Of a DNA stretch of 64,000 bases, positions 1 to 7,709 are shown piece by piece. The stretch is from Arthrobacter sp. APC 3897 (GTDB taxonomy: Bacteria; Actinomycetota; Actinomycetes; Actinomycetales; Micrococcaceae). A model generated the notes under the pieces. That model ran no database searches and was not told the origin of the DNA. It was given only the letters and a program-made list of their open reading frames with translations. The DNA lies in assembly GCF_030407495.1 (NCBI RefSeq), contig NZ_JASDDG010000016.1:23534-87533 (forward strand). Direction: 5' to 3'. The first letter of the stretch is position 1; each line of letters begins with the position of its first letter. A program made the position numbers and the translations under genes.

Positions 1-1163
1 TCCTCGGCACCGGGAAGAAGAAGCACATCGGCGCTCGGGGTGCCGCGGCCGGCACGGCCCACCTGCTGGTAGTAGGCCACCGGCGAGGACGGAGCGCCGA
101 GGTGAACCACGAACCCCAGGTCAGGCTTATCAAACCCCATGCCCAGGGCACTCGTGGCCACCAGGGCCTTGACCTCGTTGTTCTTGAGCGCCGCTTCAGC
201 CTGTTCCCGGTCCGCAGGATCGGTGCGCCCGGTGTAGGCGAGGACGGGATGTCCTGCCTTTTGCAGCAGGCGGGCTGTATCCTCCGCGGCGGAGACAGTG
301 AGTGCATAAATGATGCCGGAGCCGGGCAGCTCGTCGAGGTGGGTAAGGAGCCATCCCAGCCGGGCCTTGGCTGTGGGCAGCCGCAGCACCCCCAGACGGA
401 GGGACTGCCGGGCCAGTGCCCCGCGGATGGTGAACACGTCTTCACCGCCGGAGGCCAGCTGCTCCTCGATGTCCTTCACGACGCGGGAGTTGGCCGTTGC
501 GGTGGTGGCCAGCACCGGAACCGAGGCGGGCAGCTGCTCGATCAGGCTGCGGATGCGCCGGTAATCCGGGCGGAAGTCGTGGCCCCAGTCGGAGATGCAG
601 TGCGCTTCATCAATGACCAGCAGGCCGGAGCGGCGAATCAGCTCCGGCAAATGGGTTTCCCGGAACCCCGGATTATTCAGGCGCTCGGGCGAGACGAGAA
701 GAACATCCACTTCATCGGTTTCCAGCTTGGCGGAGATGTCCTGCCATTCCAGCTGATTGGCGGAGTTGATTGCCGCCGCACGCACACCGGCACGGGCGGC
801 AGCGGCCACCTGGTCCCGCATCAGCGCCAGCAGCGGCGAGACAATCAGTGTGGGACCGGCACCGCGGGCACGCAGCAGCAGGCTCGCGACGAAGTAGACG
901 GCCGACTTTCCCCAGCCGGTGCGCTGGACCACCAGGGCCCGCCGTCCGCCGGAGACCAGGGCCTCGATGGCTTCATACTGCCCCTCATGGAACTCGGCCG
1001 TGTCATTTCCTACCAGGGCACGAAGCAAGCCCACGGCTTCAGCCCGCAGACCGGCATCAGGCGCGACGTCATAACCGGACTCTGAAGCCTGCCGTGCGGG
1101 TTCCTGCTCTGTAAGTTCCTGCTGTGCGGTTTCTGGGTGGGTGATGTCTTGCCGGATATCCAT
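1..1163 (-). CDS. recQ: RecQ-family ATP-dependent DNA helicase, partial (3' part outside the window)
   Basis: RecQ helicases unwind DNA 3' to 5' at stalled or recombining forks. The frame read leftward from the ATG at 1163 has a Walker A-like segment (QRTGWGKSAVY), the helicase box DEAHCISDW, and helicase C-terminal motifs (ATSALGMGFDKPDLG, then QQVGRAGRG) just before the window edge. The frame is still open at base 1, so any zinc-binding and HRDC regions lie outside. The ATG at 1163 is preceded closely by GGAAGG, so the exact start is a little uncertain. The first 30 or so residues are acidic and poorly conserved-looking. It is divergent from the phosphomannomutase gene. A long open frame on the opposite strand (102-1085) is a mirror artefact. 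Confidence 0.93.
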   Translation of the reverse strand, partial: MDIRQDITHPETAQQELTEQEPARQASESGYDVAPDAGLRAEAVGLLRALVGNDTAEFHEGQYEAIEALVSGGRRALVVQRTGWGKSAVYFVASLLLRARGAGPTLIVSPLLALMRDQVAAAARAGVRAAAINSANQLEWQDISAKLETDEVDVLLVSPERLNNPGFRETHLPELIRRSGLLVIDEAHCISDWGHDFRPDYRRIRSLIEQLPASVPVLATTATANSRVVKDIEEQLASGGEDVFTIRGALARQSLRLGVLRLPTAKARLGWLLTHLDELPGSGIIYALTVSAAEDTARLLQKAGHPVLAYTGRTDPADREQAEAALKNNEVKALVATSALGMGFDKPDLGFVVHLGAPSSPVAYYQQVGRAGRGTPSADVLLLPGAE

Positions 1164-1291
1164 ACCTTCCACTATTCCAGCTGGTACTGACTGTTTCCTC
1201 CGATCCGATACGCCCCTGTGGACAAAATCCTCTGTGGACAGGCAACGGATTCGGCAACCGAGCTGCCGGAGCTGGCCTATAGACTGTCGGG

Positions 1292-2698
1292 GTGACTAGT
1301 GCATTCGATCTTTCCGCGTCCTTTAAGGCCTACGACGTCCGCGGTGTCGTAGGCGAGACCATCACCCCGCAGATCGTCAAAGCCGTAGGTGCCGCATTTG
1401 TGGACGTGCTTGATCTTGCCGGTCAGACCGTTCTGGTGGGCGGAGACATGCGCCCGTCCTCTCCCGAATTCATCAAGGACTTCGCTGCCGGCGCCACCAT
1501 GCGCGGCGCCAACGTCCTCCTGCTGGATCTCATCTCCACAGATGAGCTCTACTACGCCTGCGGCGCCCTCAACGCGGCCGGCGCCACTTTCACGGCCAGC
1601 CACAACCCGGCGCAGTACAACGGCATCAAGATGGCCAAGGCCGGAGCTGTTCCCATCTCCTCTGAGACGGGCCTCCACGAGATCCAGGCCCTGGCCGAGC
1701 AGTACCTCAACGACGGCAGTATCCCCTCCGTCGCCACGCCGGGCCAGATCAGTGTCCGCGACATCCTGCGCGATTATTCCGAATACCTGCGCAGCCTCGT
1801 GGATCTGACCGCCATCCGGCCGCTGAAAGTAGTTGTGGACGCAGGCAACGGCATGGCCGGCCTCACCACACCGGCTGTCCTGGGCGACACGCTGCTGGCC
1901 GGGCTTCCGCTGGACATTGTTGACCTGTATTTCGAGCTGGACGGTTCCTTCCCGAACCACCCGGCCAACCCGCTGGAGCCGGCGAACCTGGTGGACCTGC
2001 AGGCTGCCGTCGTTGAGCACGGCGCGGACCTGGGCCTGGCCTTCGACGGCGACGCCGACCGCTGCTTCGTGATCGATGAGAAGGGCGACCCGGTGAGCCC
2101 TTCGGCCATCACCGCCCTGGTGGCCCGCCGCGAGATCGCACGGGCAAAGGCCGCCGGAGAAGCGACGCCGGTCATCATCCACAACCTCATCACTTCGCGC
2201 GCCGTTCCCGAGCTGGTGGAGGCCGACGGCGGCCGCGCCGTCCGCACGCGCGTGGGCCATTCCTTTATCAAGGCTTTGATGGCCGAGGAAGGCGCCGTCT
2301 TCGGCGGCGAGCACTCTGCCCACTACTACTTCCGCGACTTCTACAACGCTGATACCGGCATGCTTGCGGCCATGCACGTGCTCGCGGCACTGGGCGAGCA
2401 GACGCTGCCGCTCTCCGACCTGGCCCGTGAATATGAGCCGTACTTTGCCTCCGGCGAGATCAATTCAGAGCTCTCCGACGTTCCCGCGGCCGTGGCCCGG
2501 GTCCGGGCGGAATTTGACCGCGACGGCGTCACCGTGGATACGCTCGATGGATTGACTTTCACCGCCGATGACGGACAGTGGTGGTTTAACCTCCGCGCGT
2601 CGAACACCGAACCCTTCCTCCGGCTGAACGCCGAGGCCGAAGACCTTCCCACCATGGTGCGGGTCCGCGACCGCGTACTTGAACTAGTTAGGAACTAA
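1292..2698 (+). CDS. manB: Phosphomannomutase/phosphoglucomutase
   Basis: This 468-residue cytoplasmic alpha-D-phosphohexomutase interconverts hexose 6-phosphate and 1-phosphate, supplying mannose-1-P or glucose-1-P for glycans. Visible family motifs are the phosphoserine loop TASHNPAQYNG (Ser103), the metal-binding loop DGDADR (252-257), GGEHSAHYYFRDF (sugar specificity) and the phosphate-binding RASNTEPFLRLN near the C-terminus. The length is normal. The start is GTG at 1292. The next gene begins 5 nt after the stop, so the two are likely co-transcribed and end at the shared hairpin at 3184-3233. Whether mannose or glucose phosphate is preferred cannot be read from the sequence. Confidence 0.93.
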   Translation: MTSAFDLSASFKAYDVRGVVGETITPQIVKAVGAAFVDVLDLAGQTVLVGGDMRPSSPEFIKDFAAGATMRGANVLLLDLISTDELYYACGALNAAGATFTASHNPAQYNGIKMAKAGAVPISSETGLHEIQALAEQYLNDGSIPSVATPGQISVRDILRDYSEYLRSLVDLTAIRPLKVVVDAGNGMAGLTTPAVLGDTLLAGLPLDIVDLYFELDGSFPNHPANPLEPANLVDLQAAVVEHGADLGLAFDGDADRCFVIDEKGDPVSPSAITALVARREIARAKAAGEATPVIIHNLITSRAVPELVEADGGRAVRTRVGHSFIKALMAEEGAVFGGEHSAHYYFRDFYNADTGMLAAMHVLAALGEQTLPLSDLAREYEPYFASGEINSELSDVPAAVARVRAEFDRDGVTVDTLDGLTFTADDGQWWFNLRASNTEPFLRLNAEAEDLPTMVRVRDRVLELVRN

Positions 2699-2703
2699 AA
2701 CCA

Positions 2704-3168
2704 ATGGCTGATGTTGAACTGAACGGCTCCGAGCCCTCCGCCCAGGTCCAGGAGGACCTGAATTCCCTGCTGGGCACCGCTTTGGGTGTCGCCCAGGAGC
2801 AGCTGGAAGCGCAGGGCGCGTTCCTGCCCGCCGCTCTGGTGGTCCAGAACGACGGCGAGCTGCGGATGATTGCCGTGGCTCCGGAGGAAAGCGACGAGGA
2901 CCTCGACGCCGATGCCATGATCGATGACATCTACCAGGTCCTCACGGAGCAGAAGGGCGACAACCGCGCCGCAGCCGTGTTCTCCGACATCCACCTGCCG
3001 GATGAGTCCACCGATGCCATCCACGTTGTGGCCGAGCACTCCGAGGGTGTCTGCATCTCCGCGATTCAGACCTACTCCGAGACCGACGGTGAGTGGACCT
3101 TCAACGAACCGCAGTGGGAGTCCGGCGACCGGCTGGTCTGGGGACCCGAAGAGTCCAGCGAAGCCTAA
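2704..3168 (+). CDS. Conserved acidic hypothetical protein
   Basis: This 154-residue acidic protein has no signal peptide or membrane segment and no recognised catalytic motif. It starts 5 nt after the phosphomannomutase stop, so translational coupling is likely. The sequence alternates predicted strands and helices (for example LRMIAVAPEE and AIHVVAEHSEGVCISAIQTY), as in a small folded cytoplasmic protein. Function unknown; a link to sugar-phosphate metabolism rests only on the operon. Confidence 0.8.
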   Translation: MADVELNGSEPSAQVQEDLNSLLGTALGVAQEQLEAQGAFLPAALVVQNDGELRMIAVAPEESDEDLDADAMIDDIYQVLTEQKGDNRAAAVFSDIHLPDESTDAIHVVAEHSEGVCISAIQTYSETDGEWTFNEPQWESGDRLVWGPEESSEA

Positions 3169-3183
3169 GGCTTCCCGCACGGA

Positions 3184-3233
3184 CCAAAAGGCCGGCGGTA
3201 CCGCGCATCTGCGCAGTACCGCCGGCCTTTTGG
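3184..3233. terminator. Bidirectional hairpin between convergent genes
   Basis: A perfect inverted repeat with 18-nt arms (CCAAAAGGCCGGCGGTAC and its complement) and a short loop lies between the rightward manB operon and the leftward pckG gene. A-rich and T-rich arm ends provide short U-tracts in both directions. Confidence 0.85.
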
Positions 3234-3245
3234 CTGCCTGTCGGA

Positions 3246-5138
3246 TTAGGCGGCCGCGAAGCGCTCCTTGAGCGTCTGCAGCTCCGCCACAAGATCCTCC
3301 GGCAGGGATTCACCGAAGCGGGCGTACCACTCTTCGATGCCCGCCAGTTCCTTCTTCCATTCCTCCGGGTCAACATGCACAGCGGCGTCAACATCGGCCG
3401 GCGTCATGTCCAGGCCGGTGAGGTCCAGTGACTCCCCGGTGGGCACGTAACCGATCGGGGTCTCGACGGCGTCGGCGGTTCCTTCGATCCGCTCGATAAC
3501 CCACTTGAGCACGCGGGAGTTGTCGCCGAATCCGGGCCAGGCGAATCCGCCGTCGGCGGTGCGGCGGAACCAGTTCACCAGGAAGATTTTGGGCAGTGTC
3601 TCCTGGTTGGCCTTGCCGCTGAGCGTGATCCAGTGCCGCAGGTAGTCACCGGCGTCGTATCCCATGAACGGCAGCATGGCCATCGGATCGCGGCGCACCA
3701 CGCCCACCTGGCCTGCCGCGGCAGCCGTGGTTTCCGAGGACAGCGTGGAGCCCATGAAGATGCCGTTGGTCCAGTCTCGGGACTGGGTCACCAGGGGAAC
3801 CGTGGTCTTGCGGCGTCCGCCGAAGAGAATGGCTGATACCGGCACGCCGTCGGGAGAGTGGTATTCCTCGGCCAGCATGTCGATCTGGTCGATCGGCGTG
3901 CAAAAGCGCGAATTCGGATGCGCAGCGGGACGCCCGGATTCCGGCGTCCACTCATTGCCCAGCCAGTCGGTCAGGTGCGCCGGAGCTTCGTCGGTCATGC
4001 CTTCCCACCAGACACCGCCGTCGTCGGTCAGTGCCACGTTGGTGAAGATGGAGTTGCCCTTGGCAATCGCCCGCATGGCGTTGGGGTTGGTGCTCCATCC
4101 GGTGCCCGGAGCGACACCGAACAGACCGGCTTCCGGGTTGGTGGCGCGCAGTTCGCCGTTGTGGCCGAACCGCATCCAGGTGATGTCGTCACCGAGGGTC
4201 TCAACCTTCCAGCCCTCAATCGTGGGATCCAGCAGGGCAAGGTTGGTCTTGCCGCAGGCGGAGGGGAAAGCCGCCGCCACGAAGTAATCCTTCTTTGCCG
4301 GGCTGGTGAGCTTCAGGATGAGCATGTGCTCGGCCAGCCAGCCTTCGTCGCGCGCCATGATGGAGGCTATGCGCAGGGCATAGCACTTCTTGCCCAGGAG
4401 GGCGTTGCCGCCGTAGCCGGAACCGTAGGACCAGATGGAACGGTCCTCGGGGAAGTGCACAATCCATTTGTCGTCGCTGCAGGGCCAGGCCACGTCCTGC
4501 TCGCCCTCGGCCAGGGGCGCCCCCACGGAGTGCAGGGCCGGCACGAAGAACGCGTCCAGCTCCTCCATCTTCCGCAGTACGTCGGTCCCGATGCGGGCCA
4601 TAATCCGCATCGATGCCACCACGTAGGCGCTGTCCGTGATTTCGACGCCGAACTTGGGGTCCTCGGCTTCCAGATGCCCCATGACGAAGGGAATGACGTA
4701 CATGGTGCGCCCGCGCATGGAACCGGAGAAAAGCCCGTTGAGCTTGTCCCGCATTTCAGACGGGTCCATCCAGTTATTGGTGAAGCCGGCGTCTTCCTTC
4801 TTCTCGGAGCAGATGAAGGTCTGCTCTTCGACGCGGGCCACGTCCTTCGGATCCGAGAAAGCGGCAAAGGAATTGGGGAACGTCTCCGGGTTGAGCCGGA
4901 CCAGGGTTCCAGCATCCACCAGCTCATCGGTGAGGCGCTTGTTTTCCGCCTCGGAACCATCCACCCAATAAACGCGATCAGGCTGCGTCAGCTCGGCCAC
5001 TTGCTGGACCCACGCAAGGAGTGCCTGGTGGGTGGTGGGAGCATCCGCGGAGGCCCCCGGTGTGTTGCTGTCCAAATGGCTAGGAGCAGCGTTGTCGCCG
5101 CTCTCATTGAGAACTAGCTGACGCGCGTCATCGCCCAT
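3246..5138 (-). CDS. pckG: Phosphoenolpyruvate carboxykinase (GTP)
   Basis: This 630-residue protein converts oxaloacetate and GTP to PEP, CO2 and GDP, the first committed step of gluconeogenesis. It has the GTP-type signatures: the P-loop region [15 protein letters not shown], the substrate and metal loop [35 protein letters not shown], and the GTP-side segment [15 protein letters not shown]. Length matches actinobacterial GTP enzymes. The ATG at 5138 has GGGAAGAG upstream. It is monocistronic, ends at the shared terminator, and has a strong palindrome about 50 nt upstream. Gluconeogenic PEP carboxykinase fits a strain that grows on aromatic acids, which end in pyruvate, succinate and acetyl-CoA. 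Confidence 0.97.
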   Translation of the reverse strand: MGDDARQLVLNESGDNAAPSHLDSNTPGASADAPTTHQALLAWVQQVAELTQPDRVYWVDGSEAENKRLTDELVDAGTLVRLNPETFPNSFAAFSDPKDVARVEEQTFICSEKKEDAGFTNNWMDPSEMRDKLNGLFSGSMRGRTMYVIPFVMGHLEAEDPKFGVEITDSAYVVASMRIMARIGTDVLRKMEELDAFFVPALHSVGAPLAEGEQDVAWPCSDDKWIVHFPEDRSIWSYGSGYGGNALLGKKCYALRIASIMARDEGWLAEHMLILKLTSPAKKDYFVAAAFPSACGKTNLALLDPTIEGWKVETLGDDITWMRFGHNGELRATNPEAGLFGVAPGTGWSTNPNAMRAIAKGNSIFTNVALTDDGGVWWEGMTDEAPAHLTDWLGNEWTPESGRPAAHPNSRFCTPIDQIDMLAEEYHSPDGVPVSAILFGGRRKTTVPLVTQSRDWTNGIFMGSTLSSETTAAAAGQVGVVRRDPMAMLPFMGYDAGDYLRHWITLSGKANQETLPKIFLVNWFRRTADGGFAWPGFGDNSRVLKWVIERIEGTADAVETPIGYVPTGESLDLTGLDMTPADVDAAVHVDPEEWKKELAGIEEWYARFGESLPEDLVAELQTLKERFAAA

Positions 5139-5189
5139 GACTCTTCCCTTCGTTGGGCCAGTGGTGTGGTTTTGATGCTAGTTGCCGGT

Positions 5190-5208
5190 GTGCCGTGGAC
5201 CACGGCAC
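5190..5208. promoter_or_regulatory. 19-nt palindrome upstream of pckG
   Basis: GTGCCGTGG, a single central A, and CCACGGCAC form perfect 9-bp arms, 52 nt upstream of the pckG start. It could be an operator or a leader hairpin; the binding protein is unknown. Confidence 0.55.
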
Positions 5209-5302
5209 CTAAGGTATTACCAATATTTGGCGACACCTGAGGTTCAGCTAGATTTCAGGGAACTTTCAGCTCGCACCCTACCGTTAAGTGACGAAGGTCA
5301 TA

Positions 5303-5314
5303 TAGACCGGTCTA
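5303..5314. promoter_or_regulatory. Perfect 12-bp palindrome, TetR-operator-like
   Basis: TAGACCGGTCTA is self-complementary and resembles the short palindromes bound by TetR-family repressors. No TetR gene is seen in the window, so the regulator and target are unknown. Confidence 0.4.
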
Positions 5315-5443
5315 GTAACTTTACGGCCGGCGGTCCCGATTAGGCGCGTCTGTAAATCTGGGCTATAGTTATTTACGGCAAAACAGCCACGGAGAAACTT
5401 TGAAGGAAGGCCTCACCGGCCGGAAAATAAAGAAAATCCAGAT

Positions 5444-5519
5444 GCGTGCGTAGCTCAACGGATAGAGCATCTGACTACGGATCAGAAGGTTGGGGGTTCG
5501 AATCCCTTCGCGCGCACCA
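5444..5519 (+). tRNA. tRNA-Arg (anticodon ACG)
   Basis: A full cloverleaf can be drawn. The 7-bp acceptor stem pairs GCGTGCG with CGCGCGC. The anticodon stem TCTGA/TCAGA closes the loop CTACGGA, giving anticodon ACG. The T-loop TTCGAAT has a stem with two G-U pairs. CCA is encoded (5517-5519). The A34 would be deaminated to inosine by TadA, whose gene is at 28106. A terminator follows within 10 nt. Confidence 0.96.
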
Positions 5520-5524
5520 CTGAG

Positions 5525-5569
5525 AAACCCGGTCCCACCAGTATAAATGCTGGTGGGACCGGGTTTTTT
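5525..5569 (+). terminator. Rho-independent terminator of tRNA-Arg
   Basis: A 16-bp stem starting AAACCCGGTCCCACCA, a 10-nt loop and a run of six T residues lie directly downstream of the tRNA. Confidence 0.9.
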
Positions 5570-5624
5570 ATTGCCCGGTTTTTGGCGCCCTGAACTCCAT
5601 GACAAAACTAGCTGCTGCTCAGGG

Positions 5625-6227
5625 CTACCGGACTTTCCCCTGCGGTTCGGCCGGATCATCACCTTGCCGTGCAAACTGCGGAACAGACGGCGCCGTGGTG
5701 GTCAGATGGGAAACCGCCGGGCCGCCCACTGCGCGGTAACAGTGCCGGACATCCCCGGGGAAACGCAGGAAATCTCCGGCGCCAAGGACCCGCAGCTCGG
5801 CTTCGGGCCCGGCCTCCAGCGTTCCGCTGACGACGTACAACTGATGAAGTGTTCCCGTCCCGTCCGGCTCAACCACGGAGAGTTCGGGGCCCGCTTCAAG
5901 ACGCAGCAGCTGGGTTCGTACATATCCGGACCCGTAGACACGGTCCAGATGCCGGGCCTGCCCTGCCGGTGAGGCCCGCCAGGACGCCCCGTCCGCCGGC
6001 GACAGATGCACCTGCGTTCCCCATTCGGTGAGAAGCCGGAGCATGCCCACACCCAGCCCCCGGCCCACGCGCTCGAGGGTATCCACCGTGGGGTTGCCCA
6101 CTCCGGCCTCGACTTTGGACAGGGTCTGCTTGGAGATGCCTGCGCGGGCAGCGAGCTCACCGAGGGACAGTTCCCGCTCGAGCCTGAAGCGCCGAATATT
6201 CCGGGATACCAGCTCGTTGGTCTGCAT
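5625..6227 (-). CDS. XRE-type HTH regulator with C-terminal cupin domain
   Basis: This 200-residue one-component regulator has an N-terminal XRE-type helix-turn-helix (about residues 5-62; LSLGELAARAGISKQTLSKV is the HTH core) and a C-terminal cupin beta-barrel (about 95-185; LYVVSGTLE and GDFLRFPGDVRHCYR). HTH-cupin proteins usually sense small ligands. I chose the ATG at 6227 because the HTH begins a few residues later; the open frame continues upstream with unrelated sequence. It is divergent from an IclR gene and two TGTCA palindromes lie immediately upstream of its start, suggesting autoregulation. A role in the adjacent aromatic cluster is inferred from position only. Confidence 0.85.
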   Translation of the reverse strand: MQTNELVSRNIRRFRLERELSLGELAARAGISKQTLSKVEAGVGNPTVDTLERVGRGLGVGMLRLLTEWGTQVHLSPADGASWRASPAGQARHLDRVYGSGYVRTQLLRLEAGPELSVVEPDGTGTLHQLYVVSGTLEAGPEAELRVLGAGDFLRFPGDVRHCYRAVGGPAVSHLTTTAPSVPQFARQGDDPAEPQGKVR

Positions 6228-6238
6228 GCCGGCCAGTC

Positions 6239-6273
6239 TGTCACATATAAGTGACAATATGTCATGTTTGACA
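6239..6273. promoter_or_regulatory. Paired palindromic operator (two TGTCA/TGACA sites)
   Basis: The first site, TGTCACATATAAGTGACA (6239-6256), has perfect 6-bp arms. The second, TGTCATGTTTGACA (6260-6273), has 5-bp arms. The two TGTCA half-sites start 21 bp apart, two helical turns, so both dimers would sit on the same DNA face. The pair begins 12 nt from the XRE-cupin start codon and 107 nt from the IclR gene. Confidence 0.6.
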
Positions 6274-6379
6274 CGCCTATCTGTGGCGGGCAACACTGAT
6301 ATTGCCCGGTTGTTCCACAGGCCGGCACGTTGCCCCGCTCCATCCGGGCCAGCACCCACTTCCAGCGTCGGAGGAACCG

Positions 6380-7192
6380 ATGACCCGCAGCACTCCACCT
6401 GTCCGTGATTCGCGGACGGCCGTCGACAAAGCCATGTCACTGCTCAGTGCCTTCGGAGACGACGCGTATATCGGCGTCGGGGTCAGCGAACTTGCACGCC
6501 GGGCCTCGCTGTCCAAGTCCACTGCCTTCCGGCTTCTGGCCACGCTGCAGGACAACGGCGCGGTGGAGCGTGCCGGCAACAACTACCGGCTCGGCAAGAT
6601 GATCCAGGATTTGGGTGCCACACAGGAGGACGCCCTGCAGGGCCGGATACGGGACGCCCTGACACCCTTCCTGGCGGACCTTTACGTACTGAGCAAGCAG
6701 ACGGTGCATCTGGCAGTCCTGGACGGCACTGACGTTGTTTATCTGAACAAGCTGTACGGCCACCTTCAGGTCCGCAGCCCGTCACGCATCGGCGGACGGG
6801 CTCCGGGCTACTGCACGGCAGTGGGCAAGGTGCTGTTGGCCTACAACCCGGACGCCGCTGAGCAGGCTATGGCAGCGGGAATGCTCAACTGGACTCCGGC
6901 CACCATCACCAACCCGTCCCGGCTCCGGGCTGAGCTGCTGGAGGTACGGCGCACCAACCTCGCCTACGACCGGGAGGAGATCCTCACCGGCCTCAACTGC
7001 ATCGCAGCCCCTGTCTTCGGCCCCAACGGGCGGCCGGTTGCCGCGCTTTCCGTCTCCGGACCGGTGGGCAAGTTTGTGCCGGAGTCCCAGGCAACGCCGC
7101 TGCGCAAGGTTTGTTACGCGGCGTCACGGGCCGTTGCCGCGGTCAGCGGCCAGCAGCACCAGATGCGCCGCCCGCTCGTCCAGAGCGCCTAG
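6380..7192 (+). CDS. IclR-family transcriptional regulator
   Basis: This 270-residue protein has an N-terminal winged helix (residues about 8-70; GVSELARRASLSKSTAFRLL is the HTH) and an IclR effector domain (about 80-260) with the family's GYCTAVGKVLLAY and GLNCIAAPVFGPNGRPVAALSVSG segments. IclR proteins commonly control aromatic-acid catabolic operons. The ATG at 6380 follows GGAGG, which decides it over an in-frame upstream frame from 6302. It is divergent from the XRE-cupin gene and convergent with the hca operon, whose last gene ends at 7246, so it is the best candidate to regulate that operon. The effector is unknown. Confidence 0.9.
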   Translation: MTRSTPPVRDSRTAVDKAMSLLSAFGDDAYIGVGVSELARRASLSKSTAFRLLATLQDNGAVERAGNNYRLGKMIQDLGATQEDALQGRIRDALTPFLADLYVLSKQTVHLAVLDGTDVVYLNKLYGHLQVRSPSRIGGRAPGYCTAVGKVLLAYNPDAAEQAMAAGMLNWTPATITNPSRLRAELLEVRRTNLAYDREEILTGLNCIAAPVFGPNGRPVAALSVSGPVGKFVPESQATPLRKVCYAASRAVAAVSGQQHQMRRPLVQSA

Positions 7193-7215
7193 CGCGGCAG
7201 GTGCGGCCGGCGCGG

Positions 7216-7252
7216 CCGCTGACACGCAGTACGACGGCGGCCGTGTCAGCGG
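7216..7252. terminator. Hairpin between convergent IclR gene and hca operon
   Basis: CCGCTGACACG and its exact complement flank a 15-nt loop. The right arm overlaps the stop codon of the leftward gene ending at 7246. No strong U-tract is present. Confidence 0.55.
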
Positions 7253-7707
7253 GTGGGAACGTCGTCGATCCTGCGGGATTCCTCCAGTACCCAGGCCGGT
7301 TCAGCCGCCATCAGTGACACTGACCGGTCCGGCAGATCCACGTCCACAACGTAGCGGTAACCGGCCCGTTCCGCGCGGGCGATCTCTGCCACATCGCCTT
7401 CCGCTGTAGCGATCACCAGGCGGCGGCACTGCCGATCCGCTGCCATTACCTTTTCCGAGACGAGCTGCAGGGCTTCCGCAGCTGCGTCCGCCGAAGGCTG
7501 CAGGACACGGTCACGCACCGACGCGGGGTAGGCGGCATCCAGCTCTCCGCGGACCACGAAGCCAACCTGCACAACACCGCGGGGCTCGCCCGCCTCTGTG
7601 ACGGCAAAGGCTTCGGCAAAACCCGCTGCCGGCAGGACCGGATCGGCGGACCAGCACGCGGGAAGGCTGGCGGGCCACTTCAAAAGGTCAACTTCGTCGG
7701 CAGACAT
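7246..7707 (-). CDS. Small protein at the end of the hca operon, possibly GNAT-fold
   Basis: This 153-residue protein is the last gene of the leftward operon. Its ATG at 7707 lies 2 nt after the CoA-ligase stop, so translation is coupled. The C-terminal half (LVIATAEGD, then AERAGYRYVVDVDLPD) resembles the end of a GNAT acetyltransferase, where a helix with AG(Y/F) precedes the last strands, but I see no clear acetyl-CoA loop (Q/RxxGxG/A). Substrate unknown. A side role in CoA or aromatic-acid metabolism is inferred from operon position only. Confidence 0.7.
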   Translation of the reverse strand: MSADEVDLLKWPASLPACWSADPVLPAAGFAEAFAVTEAGEPRGVVQVGFVVRGELDAAYPASVRDRVLQPSADAAAEALQLVSEKVMAADRQCRRLVIATAEGDVAEIARAERAGYRYVVDVDLPDRSVSLMAAEPAWVLEESRRIDDVPTR

Positions 7708-7709
7708 GG

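Larger units (their letters stand above)
5139..5443. other. Intergenic region between pckG and tRNA-Arg
   Basis: These 305 bases hold no open frame I would support. They contain a pckG-proximal palindrome (5190-5208), a TAGACCGGTCTA palindrome (5303-5314) and a possible -10 box TATAGT (5364-5369) about 75 nt upstream of the tRNA. Confidence 0.6.

Noticed and set aside
102..1085. 327-codon open frame on the + strand
   Set aside because: It lies opposite recQ, whose helicase motifs are clear; high GC leaves long mirror frames open.
3858..5117. 419-codon open frame opposite pckG
   Set aside because: Shadow of a clear PEP carboxykinase.
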